Assembly (NCBI GenBank): GCA_947630755.1
Contig: CANRIU010000002.1
Location: 46,899-110,898, forward strand
From: an uncultured Oscillospiraceae bacterium
Lineage (GTDB): Bacteria > Bacillota > Clostridia > Oscillospirales > Oscillospiraceae
Reading direction: 5' to 3'
DNA length: 64,000 nt
The notes below the pieces were generated by a model that saw only the letters and a program-made list of their open reading frames with translations, was not told where the DNA came from and searched no databases. The position numbers and the translations under genes were made by a program. Below are positions 50,729 to 59,095 of this stretch, piece by piece. Position 1 is the first letter of the stretch, and each line of letters starts with the position of its first letter.

Positions 50729-52655
50729 CGTACAGCTCCTCCCTCTCTATTTTTAGCTTCCTCACAAAGATGAAGGGGCTCTCCACGCTGTCCCCCGTGG
50801 AGTTCACGTCCGCGGGCCAGCTCCCCGAGTCGTTGAAGGTGTATAGCGGATTTAAATGCGGCGGCACGGCGGTGTCGAAGGACAGGTCCTCCTGGAGCTC
50901 CGCGGACTCCAGATGCACCGGAAGGTGGAAGGCCACCGTCCACTCCTTGAGCTTCGCCAAAAAGGCGTTCAGCGCCGCGATGTGGTTGCGCTTGAAATAC
51001 TGCGCCTCGTCCTTCATGAAGTTTTTACGGCTCAGCTCGTCAAGGTATGACTGCCCGTGGGCATAGGACGCAAGGTCGCTCATGTATTCCGAGTACCTCG
51101 AGGAGTTCTCCGCCACCCGGAGCACAAGCGCCCCCACGGCGCCGTTATAATCACTGAGTTCCGCGCGAAGGGCGCCGCGCTTTAAAAGCAGCACAAGGAG
51201 TATCGCCCCGGACAGCACCGCCCCGAGGCCCGCCGCCAGAGCGACTCCGCCCCAGCCGCCGGGCTCTCCCGTCAGCAGCAGCACCGCGCCGGGGATTCCC
51301 GTGAGGATCGACGCCCCCGCGCAAATAAGGCACATCCTCACTGCCTGACGCCGTGTCAGTCGGCGCACGAGCTTCTCCCTGACGCTCTCCTCCAGCTCGT
51401 CCATCCTCCCGGTGTCCTTGCCGCTGTCCTTCGGAAGCTGCCTGCGGCGCTCGAATATGCTCTCGCGCACCTCCCCGAGGGAGGTGTTGAAATCCTCCAG
51501 CTGGTAGGCGTCCAGGGGCATTATCTCGTCGGGAGTGTAGGTGCAGTAGTCCCGCATCCTGTCGGCTGTCCTGTCAAGGGCCCGCTCCGCCGTGATGGCG
51601 GAGTCCCTCACCGCCCTGCGGGCGCGCTCCCGGGCGGCTTCCCAGTTCTCCATGTCCGACGTCGACGTGGAGGAGGTGAGCTTAAACTCCTCCGGCGTCA
51701 CCTGAAAATTCTGCTTTTTCGGAAGGTCCACCACCACGGGAGCCTTTAGCTTGTAGTTTGGGACCACGGTCTTTTCGTTTATCTTCTGCTCCAGCTCCCG
51801 CTCGATGCTCTTGGTTATGAAGTCTCTGGCGCTGATGACCTTTCCGGCGGTGGCCTCCATGTTCTCGGTCATCTTCGTCCTGTCTATCTCCACGTCGAGC
51901 CTGTGGAGCTTATACGCCTGAAGGGTGCTGGCGTCGATGTCGTTTGTCGCCAGTAGCAGCACGCACAGCCACACCTTGAACATATCCGCGACGTGCTGCA
52001 CCGGGCCCTGGCGCGACAGCTCATAGAAGCAGAACCTGCATGAGCTGGGGTAGCCGTTGCGCTTCCAAAACCCGGAGCTGTCTATCTCCTTGTGCTGGGA
52101 CCAGACGCTGGAGACGTTCTCCACCCGGGTGTCCTGCCGCTGGGTGAGGGAGATAAGTATTATCTCCGTTGGCGGCGTGGAGCTCAGGTGGTATTTCTCG
52201 CTCAGGCGCCTGTACTCCTCCTGGTCCTCCTCCCTCACCGAGGGAACGTAGACCATTTTCGGGAGCTTATTCTCCTCGCGGACAAGCTCCGGCTTGAACA
52301 CCACGTTTGGCGAGGGCATACCGCCCAACATATGGGTGAGGCGTATGAGGGGGATGTCGCTCTCCCTCATATGCGTGTCATCGCCGATGTTCTCCACAAA
52401 ATCGTAGGGGTTGTCGGGGAATGTCTCAAACCCCGCCATGGGAGCCTCGTCCTCCACGCGGACAATGACGGCGCGCCACTCCTCCTTGTCGTTGACCTGG
52501 CTGTAAAGCTCAGGCACGGCGGTCTCTATGCTCATGCCCGATTCAAACCACTGGCACACGCCGATACGCCCCGAGTTGAGGGCGTCCATGAACAGCGGGT
52601 GGAACTGGTTGAAGCTGTCCATCGTCTTTTGATTCTGGATCAATACGGAGTACAA
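50715..52655 (-). CDS. 646-aa membrane protein of the tubulin-like cluster
   Basis: The TTG at 52655 follows AGGGGGTGATAA. The protein has a large N-terminal cytoplasmic region with FMDALNSGRIGVCQWFES near the start and cysteines in CRFCFYEL. A charged helical segment (EAARERARRAVRDSAITAER, about residue 345) and two adjacent membrane helices follow at about 440-492. A C-terminal coiled or helical domain completes it. I do not recognise a family. Its position directly after the tubulin-like gene and the small overlap with the next gene suggest that it links the cytoskeletal protein to the membrane. Confidence 0.7.
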   Translation of the reverse strand: MYSVLIQNQKTMDSFNQFHPLFMDALNSGRIGVCQWFESGMSIETAVPELYSQVNDKEEWRAVIVRVEDEAPMAGFETFPDNPYDFVENIGDDTHMRESDIPLIRLTHMLGGMPSPNVVFKPELVREENKLPKMVYVPSVREEDQEEYRRLSEKYHLSSTPPTEIILISLTQRQDTRVENVSSVWSQHKEIDSSGFWKRNGYPSSCRFCFYELSRQGPVQHVADMFKVWLCVLLLATNDIDASTLQAYKLHRLDVEIDRTKMTENMEATAGKVISARDFITKSIERELEQKINEKTVVPNYKLKAPVVVDLPKKQNFQVTPEEFKLTSSTSTSDMENWEAARERARRAVRDSAITAERALDRTADRMRDYCTYTPDEIMPLDAYQLEDFNTSLGEVRESIFERRRQLPKDSGKDTGRMDELEESVREKLVRRLTRRQAVRMCLICAGASILTGIPGAVLLLTGEPGGWGGVALAAGLGAVLSGAILLVLLLKRGALRAELSDYNGAVGALVLRVAENSSRYSEYMSDLASYAHGQSYLDELSRKNFMKDEAQYFKRNHIAALNAFLAKLKEWTVAFHLPVHLESAELQEDLSFDTAVPPHLNPLYTFNDSGSWPADVNSTGDSVESPFIFVRKLKIEREELYDDAR

Positions 52656-52689
52656 ATTATCACCCCCTGGATGTCCTCCGTCAGGGAAA

Positions 52690-55600
52690 TCACTTGCTCA
52701 GCTCCCTGGCCCTGGATTGGACATCCTTTGCCTCTTTGATAAGGCCCAGGTCCTCATAGGCCTTGGCAATGATACTGCATGTGCGGCTGAAGAGGTAATC
52801 CTTGTAAATGTTCCTGTTGTGCTCGGCCTCTATCTCCATGGAGCCCATGAACAGCTTGAACTGCTCTGTGAGTATGCTTCCCATGGCGTCGGGGAGGTCC
52901 TTCCCGGAGCAGAAGCGCAGCAGGTATCTCTTTATCTCGCCTATCTCCGCCTTGAGTATCTGGAGGATGCTCTCCTCGTTATAGGCGTCGGACTTCACGG
53001 ACTTGCTCATAAGATACGGGATGTCGAAGATGCTCCTCACCCTGTTGTCCTCGCCCAGGGGGTACTCCTTGACCCTGAACTCCCGGAGGTTGGTGAGCAG
53101 CAGGCCGTCCTCCAGCTTCACCGCCCTGTCGATGTCCGCTCCCGTGAGCAGCTCCACCCTCGAGAGCACCTTGTTCACAAGCTCCGGATAAATGGCGAAG
53201 GCGTCCAGCACCTCATAGAGCCTGTCGCAGGGCGTGCCGTTGCTGACGACGAGCCTCTCGTCGTCAAGGCCCAGCTCGTCGATGTTGAGAAGGTACGCCT
53301 TCTCGTCGCTGCGCACGTCGTAGAGGTCCACATATCTGCCCAGCAGCCCCCAGAAGAACGCGGCGTAGATTCGCTGCTCCTGCGCGGCCTGGCTGCCCTC
53401 GTCAAGGTCGGGCATCTTCGTGACGATGTGCCACCATCTGTCGATGTGGGGCGTTATGGCCTTGCTCATGTGCGCCACGGGGTGGACGCTGGAGATGAGC
53501 TCGTAGTACGCCTTATAATACTCTCCGCCGTCCCTGGAGGATGTGATGGTGCGCTCCGGCGGCGCGAACTTGCTAAGCTCGTTGGCGCGCAGCCCGTAGA
53601 AGGACTGGTAGAACAGTATCATGTTCTTGCTGATGTCGTCGTCGGCCACGCCTCCGTTGTTGCGAAGCTCCCTGTCCACAAGCTTGCTGCGGGGCGACTC
53701 GTCCTCGGTGATGAGCTGCGGGTTGAAGGCGCAGGCGTAGATGGGCTGCTTCTCCATGCCCAGCGGCTTTTCGATGAAGGGGCAGGACAGCGCCCGGGAG
53801 TTGCGTATGGCCTTCTCCACATAGGCGTTGATGGTGCTGCTGTCGTACTCGAATTTCTTGCTCCTCGAGGACGCCCTCCGGGCCTCCTCCTCAAGCTCTA
53901 TCTCCGCCTCCGTCTCAAGGGCGGTGATGATGTCCATGTCCACCTCATTTGAGTATGTGCGCATCACTGCGCCCTTGAAGTAGCCAAGTATCCCGTCCTC
54001 AAACAGCTCGTTGAAATACCCGCTGTTCTGGGGCTTTGTGAGCAGCAGCGAGTACTTGCGCACCTTGCTGTAAATGTCCTCCGCCAGCTTGTCGTCGATT
54101 GTTATGGAGCTGCCCATGTAGATGAGCTTGCCCGCCATATACTCAAGGCACAGTCTGGAGGCGCACACATACCTTGCGGTGGTGCCCTTGGTGTTGCCGT
54201 ATTTCTTGGCGATCTCGGCGATGCGCTTCTCGATGTCGGAAACGCGGCTGTCGAAGGTGGCGAAGAAATTCATGAACGCCTCGCACAGCCCCGTGACGTA
54301 GGCGATGCCCTCCTCGTACACCAGCGCCAGAACGGCGTTGACCCTGTACTCGTTGCACTTCGTCAGATAGTTGGTGTAGGCGCTCTTCAGGTCCTGCTGC
54401 TCCCCGGAGAGCTTCCCGGTGAGCCTGTTTATGAGGGCGAGCTTGCGCTCGGTGAGGTTCTCCACAGTCTCGACCTCGTCGGTCTCGGTGTCGTCGAAAT
54501 GCGCCTTCGCGAAGTTATCGAAGAACTTCACGGCGTCGGAGTTTTTCTTGTCCACCATCTGCTTCTCCTCCTTCAGGGCGTCGAGAGCCTTGTAAAGGAA
54601 GTACCTGACGGCGTTGGGGTGCATGAACTTGCCCTCGCTGTCGCGAAGGTGCGTCTCTATCCTGTACGCCAGCTTGTCGGAGGTGGCGGTTTCCGTGGGT
54701 GCGCGGAACATGGTGTAGGCTATGGTCCGGGCGGTGTCCTCGGTGCGCTTGTTTATCATGGCGCGGTATTTTTCCATCTCCCGGTAGGTCCCCTGGAACG
54801 CCTCCCAGGAGTCCCTGCCGCCCTCGATGCCGGCGATGTTTATCATCACCTGCTGCCTCTGGGCGTCAAGGTCGCTCTGCCCGGAGGACTCGTCGTCGGT
54901 GATTTTCTTCTTCAGCGCGTCGACATAGTCGTCCCACTTGTCTGAGACCTTTGAGAGCCCGTCCCCGTCGTAGGTGGCGCAGGCGTTGACTATGGCTCTG
55001 GCGAAGGGGTCCTTGTTCTTCGCCATGGACTCCACGGTGTTTATGTAGCTCCTTGCCGGGTCGGTCTCGGCAACGGACAGGCCCTGGGCCCTCATGGCGG
55101 CGTCCCGGCGCTTTATGTCCTTATAGACGTTGTCAAAAACCAGCCACTGCTTGGAGACGCACTCCTTGGCCCAGTTTAACGCGATATACTCCTTCACGTC
55201 CTCCACGGGGTAGATGAGCATGGATGAGCCGGCCCCGGCGTAGCGGTTGCGCCCGCGCTCCGCGGCGAGGCGCCGTATGGTGTTGTCCTCGGAGGAGTTG
55301 CTGCGCTTGTTCATTGGCCCGATGGACTGGGCGTAGATGCAGTTTGCCGCGTGGTCCAGATACTGGTTGAAGGAGTTGAGCTTGCTGCCTTCGGCGTTCT
55401 GAGCGTCAAAGAGGAAGCAGAAGTCATAGGGCCGCACGTCGTACTCGTCGTAGCCCTCGGAGCTGACACGGGGGAACTCTATCTTCACGGAGTCCTTGTA
55501 CTGCCGCGGCAGGGTGGCGTCGCCCTTCATGAGGAAGGCGTCCAGCTCCCGCAGCGTCGCGTAGGCGTTGGAGCGCAGGCTGTTGCGCTCCGCCTGACCG

Positions 55601-56175
55601 GGTATGACCTGGTCGAATACCTCGGGCAGGATGAAAAAGCCTCTCGTAATATTCGCGCTCTGGCGGAAGTGGGTAGCAAGGTAATTTTTAATATACAGCG
55701 CCACGGGCAGAATGAGCCCGGAGCCCGTGCCTCCGGCAAGGGAGCTGACGATAATGACCCTCAGCGCCTGCTCGGCCTGGCCCTCCTCCAGCTTGTAGAG
55801 GTCCTGTATCGCCTCGTGGAGCTGCTCCATCTTCCCCGCCCTTATGGCCGTGTCAAAGGCAAGGCGTGAGATGGCCCTGACCTGCCCCGCGCCCTCCGTC
55901 AGCGTCTTGCTGTTGAGGATGGCGTTCACCGGGAACCAGGAGTCCCTCGCGTGGGTGTCGATGTTCAGGTACTCGCCGACAGAGAGCTTTGTGGAGGTCT
56001 GGATGATTTTGATAAAGGGGTTTTCACGCTGGATCTCCCGCAGCTCGTTGATGTCCGTGTCAAACACGGCGAAGCCCAGGTGGTCCCTCTGCTCCTCGCT
56101 GACAAGCTTAGAGACCTTCGTTACGATTTTTGAGCCTGTTCCGCCCAGACCGACAAGTAATGTTGGAGCTATCAT
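52690..56175 (-). CDS. Tubulin/FtsZ-like GTPase superfamily protein (Tub_2-like)
   Basis: The 1161-residue protein opens with the tubulin-type nucleotide fold: TLLVGLGGTGSKIV (residues 6-19), FAVFDTD (36-41), and the signature loop SSLAGGTGSGLILP (145-157), which matches the GGGTGS/T phosphate loop of FtsZ and tubulin. About 900 further residues are helical and unassigned, far longer than FtsZ. Family knowledge: large tubulin-like proteins of this kind are encoded beside von Willebrand A proteins and have been proposed as membrane-remodelling systems. It follows the vWA gene by 22 bases and has an AAGGGAGGACAG site. Confidence 0.87.
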   Translation of the reverse strand: MIAPTLLVGLGGTGSKIVTKVSKLVSEEQRDHLGFAVFDTDINELREIQRENPFIKIIQTSTKLSVGEYLNIDTHARDSWFPVNAILNSKTLTEGAGQVRAISRLAFDTAIRAGKMEQLHEAIQDLYKLEEGQAEQALRVIIVSSLAGGTGSGLILPVALYIKNYLATHFRQSANITRGFFILPEVFDQVIPGQAERNSLRSNAYATLRELDAFLMKGDATLPRQYKDSVKIEFPRVSSEGYDEYDVRPYDFCFLFDAQNAEGSKLNSFNQYLDHAANCIYAQSIGPMNKRSNSSEDNTIRRLAAERGRNRYAGAGSSMLIYPVEDVKEYIALNWAKECVSKQWLVFDNVYKDIKRRDAAMRAQGLSVAETDPARSYINTVESMAKNKDPFARAIVNACATYDGDGLSKVSDKWDDYVDALKKKITDDESSGQSDLDAQRQQVMINIAGIEGGRDSWEAFQGTYREMEKYRAMINKRTEDTARTIAYTMFRAPTETATSDKLAYRIETHLRDSEGKFMHPNAVRYFLYKALDALKEEKQMVDKKNSDAVKFFDNFAKAHFDDTETDEVETVENLTERKLALINRLTGKLSGEQQDLKSAYTNYLTKCNEYRVNAVLALVYEEGIAYVTGLCEAFMNFFATFDSRVSDIEKRIAEIAKKYGNTKGTTARYVCASRLCLEYMAGKLIYMGSSITIDDKLAEDIYSKVRKYSLLLTKPQNSGYFNELFEDGILGYFKGAVMRTYSNEVDMDIITALETEAEIELEEEARRASSRSKKFEYDSSTINAYVEKAIRNSRALSCPFIEKPLGMEKQPIYACAFNPQLITEDESPRSKLVDRELRNNGGVADDDISKNMILFYQSFYGLRANELSKFAPPERTITSSRDGGEYYKAYYELISSVHPVAHMSKAITPHIDRWWHIVTKMPDLDEGSQAAQEQRIYAAFFWGLLGRYVDLYDVRSDEKAYLLNIDELGLDDERLVVSNGTPCDRLYEVLDAFAIYPELVNKVLSRVELLTGADIDRAVKLEDGLLLTNLREFRVKEYPLGEDNRVRSIFDIPYLMSKSVKSDAYNEESILQILKAEIGEIKRYLLRFCSGKDLPDAMGSILTEQFKLFMGSMEIEAEHNRNIYKDYLFSRTCSIIAKAYEDLGLIKEAKDVQSRARELSK

Positions 56176-56197
56176 TTTTCTGTCCTCCCTTTATTTG

Positions 56198-58672
56198 TTA
56201 GGAATTTGGTATGCAGGTATAGGTGAATTCCTTTGTGTCCACTGTGATCAATGTGCCGGCGGAGATGGGATAGGGCTTTGTGCGCCCCTCCTCAAGGGGT
56301 GAGCCGTTAAACTGTACGTTGTCCTTCCCGGCGTAGGACTTGACGTTCATTATGAGCATCCCCGAGCCGCCCGCGGCCTTGACCTGGAGCTGCGCCACGC
56401 CCGGCGCGCCCTGGGGCACGAACTTTATGGTGCCCCGCTCCGCCTTGTAGGGGATGATTGTGCTGGAGAGCTTCTTGACGTACTTGCCGTTTGCCGTCGC
56501 CGCGTGGACGCCCCGCTTGTTGGGCGAGCAGTCTATCGTCGGGCGGCGCTTCAGAGATTTCGGCAGGTATTTCTTGAAAGGCGGTATGTACCCCAGTATC
56601 AGAAGCACGATCGCCGCGATTATCAAAATCCTTATGACGAGCTGGAGGTTTCTCTCAAGCCATGTGCGGTTGTCGGTGACGCGCACAGACCCCTCGGCGC
56701 TACCGTCATAGCCCAGCAGCCCCTCCCCTCCCGGGTAGGAGACTGTGAAATCGTAGCCGTCATATATATCGTAGCTCATGAGCCCCGTGCGCAGGTTGGG
56801 ATAGAGCCTGTATTCTCCGATCTCCGAGCCCTTCTTCACTGTGAAGTCGCCGTACCTGGAGCTTCCGTCCCCATCGACGATCTCCACGTCCAGCAGCGGC
56901 ATCCTCTCCCAGTAGTCCGCGTCCGGCGCGTCGCCCTCAAAGCCCACCTTCACCGTTATGGCCTCGGAGTTGTCAAGCCCCTCTGTGGTGACGCTGTAAT
57001 CTGGGCTGTCGCCGACGGTGATGGATGTAACTCTCGTGCGCGAGTCGTTGACCTCGGCGTGGCCCTGCACCTCGCCGGCCCAGCTCGCCTCGCCCACCCT
57101 GGTGTCGAGCTTCACGGTGTAGTCAAAGCCCGTGTACTTCTCGTCGCTCAGTCCCCCGTCGGGTTCGGTGGGATAGATGAGGTAAACTCCCGGCTCGGGG
57201 CTCTTCTCCACCCGGGGCTGCCCGAACATATACGCGTTCTCCCCGGTTATGGCGACCTCCGGCAGCTCCAGCTGCGCCCACTGCTCCTCGGTGATGCCGC
57301 CGCTCACGTCCATTGTGAGCTCAATGGGCTCGCCGAAGCCCGCGCCGCCGTTGGAGACGGTGTAGGCCTTCTCCCCTACGCCGCCGCTGACATTAAAGCC
57401 CACGGCCTTGTCCTCGAAGATGCTGTAGGACAGGTGCGTTGAGACTGTGTGGTACTCAAGGTACCTGGCCTCGGCGTCTATCTCCAGCTCGCCCTCGGTG
57501 ATATGTATCCTGTCACCGGAGTGCACGTCCGTCAGCTCCTCGCCGTTGTTGGAGATAACGGCGGAGTATGTGACCTCCCCCAGAAGCTCGGACTCGTTCA
57601 CCCTCCTGTCGGTGCCCGCCTTCACGAGGCCGAAGGTTATGGTGTAGTCCCCGGTCTTGAGGTTCGTCATGCTCGTGACCTCCGCCCCGGTCATATCCTG
57701 CAAATAGGCGGCGATCTGGACGTTCGGCTTGTAGTAGACCTCTATCGTGTCCGCCCCGGACACATCCAGCGTGTATTTTCCGGAGTCAAAGTCGTCCTTG
57801 AAGGTCGCGATGCTCCCCTTAAGGTCCCGGGCCACGGTAAAGTCCGTCCTGTTTGTCGCCGCCTGCTCGGAATACTGGACGGTGACGGGCTGGGTGGAGC
57901 ACAGGTACTCCTTCCCGTTCTCCCCGGTTATCTTATTTACCGTCACGTTCGCGCCCTGGGCAAACACCACAAGCTCCCCCATGGGCACGTCAAACTCCAC
58001 TGTCCTGGCGGAGACGTTGACCTCCAGGCGGTGGCTGTTGAAGATCTGAGTGCAGATCTCGGTTATCTCGTGGAGGATCTCCCTGTTCGTCTCCGCCTTT
58101 TTGAAGAATATCCCGGCGGAGGTGTTCTCGGTTATGGCGTCGGCGTCCGGCCCCATTCCCAGGAACATCACGTTCACGTCCGCCGCCTTCTGGGCGAAGA
58201 AGCCGTCGATGTCGTTCACGTTCTGGAATTCTCCGTCGGTGAGCACCACCAGCCACTTCTCATCCGCCTTCAGCGCCTCAAGGTCCGAGTAGGCCTTCCT
58301 CACGGCGCCGAAGGGCGTGTTCCCCGCCCGGGACACGGTGTCGTGTATCTTTGAGACGTTCGTCTGCTGGCTGTCGGAACCCGAGAGGACCAGCTTCGGC
58401 CCCGCGGATGCGTTGGAGTCAAAGTCGCTCATGTAGTAGATGTTCATGGTGTCGTGCTCCCCAAGCAGCGCCGCGAACACCTCCATGGCGTACTTCGCCT
58501 GACACCATGTGTCCACGAGCTGCCCGCCGGAGGAGATCATGCTGCCGGAGTCGTCATAGACGAGATTTATCACCCTGTCAGGCTCGCTGGAGACAGCGGC
58601 GTTCACAGGCACGCAGCCTATCACCACCGCCGCGGCGAGGGCAAGGATCAGCAGGACTCTTTTTCTTCTCAT
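56198..58672 (-). CDS. von Willebrand A domain membrane protein
   Basis: The product (824 residues from ATG 58672, GGGGGATAAAGAG site) has a signal peptide (VLLILALAAAVVIGCVPVNA). An extracytoplasmic vWA domain follows with the MIDAS motif DDSGSM and the later strand WLVVLTDGEF. Several beta-sandwich-like repeats with DSRTRVTSITVGDSP and DNRTWLERN elements come next, then one membrane helix (about 677-696). The cytoplasmic C-terminal domain of about 128 residues ends VDTKEFTYTCIPNS. The MIDAS suggests metal-dependent ligand binding outside the cell, with signal passed to the tubulin-like partner inside. It is the first gene of the cargo operon. Confidence 0.87.
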   Translation of the reverse strand: MRRKRVLLILALAAAVVIGCVPVNAAVSSEPDRVINLVYDDSGSMISSGGQLVDTWCQAKYAMEVFAALLGEHDTMNIYYMSDFDSNASAGPKLVLSGSDSQQTNVSKIHDTVSRAGNTPFGAVRKAYSDLEALKADEKWLVVLTDGEFQNVNDIDGFFAQKAADVNVMFLGMGPDADAITENTSAGIFFKKAETNREILHEITEICTQIFNSHRLEVNVSARTVEFDVPMGELVVFAQGANVTVNKITGENGKEYLCSTQPVTVQYSEQAATNRTDFTVARDLKGSIATFKDDFDSGKYTLDVSGADTIEVYYKPNVQIAAYLQDMTGAEVTSMTNLKTGDYTITFGLVKAGTDRRVNESELLGEVTYSAVISNNGEELTDVHSGDRIHITEGELEIDAEARYLEYHTVSTHLSYSIFEDKAVGFNVSGGVGEKAYTVSNGGAGFGEPIELTMDVSGGITEEQWAQLELPEVAITGENAYMFGQPRVEKSPEPGVYLIYPTEPDGGLSDEKYTGFDYTVKLDTRVGEASWAGEVQGHAEVNDSRTRVTSITVGDSPDYSVTTEGLDNSEAITVKVGFEGDAPDADYWERMPLLDVEIVDGDGSSRYGDFTVKKGSEIGEYRLYPNLRTGLMSYDIYDGYDFTVSYPGGEGLLGYDGSAEGSVRVTDNRTWLERNLQLVIRILIIAAIVLLILGYIPPFKKYLPKSLKRRPTIDCSPNKRGVHAATANGKYVKKLSSTIIPYKAERGTIKFVPQGAPGVAQLQVKAAGGSGMLIMNVKSYAGKDNVQFNGSPLEEGRTKPYPISAGTLITVDTKEFTYTCIPNS

Positions 58673-58753
58673 CTCTTTATCCCCCATTTCAAAATGAAAA
58701 CGGCAAATAGCCGCCCTCTCCGGGCGCGCTATTTTGACAAAAAACTACATACC

Positions 58754-58782
58754 AGTATAACAAGCTTTGTTGCGATTATCAA
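58754..58782 (-). promoter_or_regulatory. Promoter of the skin cargo operon
   Basis: On the minus strand TTGATA (58777-58782) and TATACT (58754-58759) are separated by 17 bases, about 80 bases upstream of the vWA start. This is a housekeeping-type promoter, so the cargo should be expressed in vegetative cells. Confidence 0.7.
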
Positions 58783-58915
58783 GCAAAAAATGCATCCCCG
58801 GGCCGTCTTTTTTCTGCTAAAGTATTATGTAAACGTACCTTTCCGCCTTCCGCCCCGGAATTATCCGCATTTTTACAGCATATTATCCGCAATGCCCCTT
58901 GAGAGGAGGTGTAAT

Positions 58916-59095
58916 ATGGAAATAAAGACCGTGCTCCCCGAGGGAGATAAAGGGGAGCTTGAGCGCGCCGTCACAATGGTCCACTCCCGGCTCATCGTGT
59001 CAAAGGTCGCCTCCCTGCCCCTCCCAGCGGCGGAGAAACGAAAGCTCCTTAAAAGGCTCGCCCGCGCCCTCAGGAGCGAGCCCGGCAGGCCGTAA
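58916..59095 (+). CDS. Small basic protein next to the skin attachment site
   Basis: A 59-residue frame starts at ATG 58916 behind an excellent GAGAGGAGGT site. It encodes MEIKTVLPEGDKGELERAV and ends in a strongly basic helix (EKRKLLKRLARALRSEPGRP). It is the only plus-strand gene in the element, and its end is 66 bases from the attachment core. Size, charge and position would fit a recombination directionality factor or a small regulator, but there is no recognised motif. The opposite strand carries only the meaningless read-through of the interrupted sigma-K frame. Confidence 0.6.
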   Translation: MEIKTVLPEGDKGELERAVTMVHSRLIVSKVASLPLPAAEKRKLLKRLARALRSEPGRP

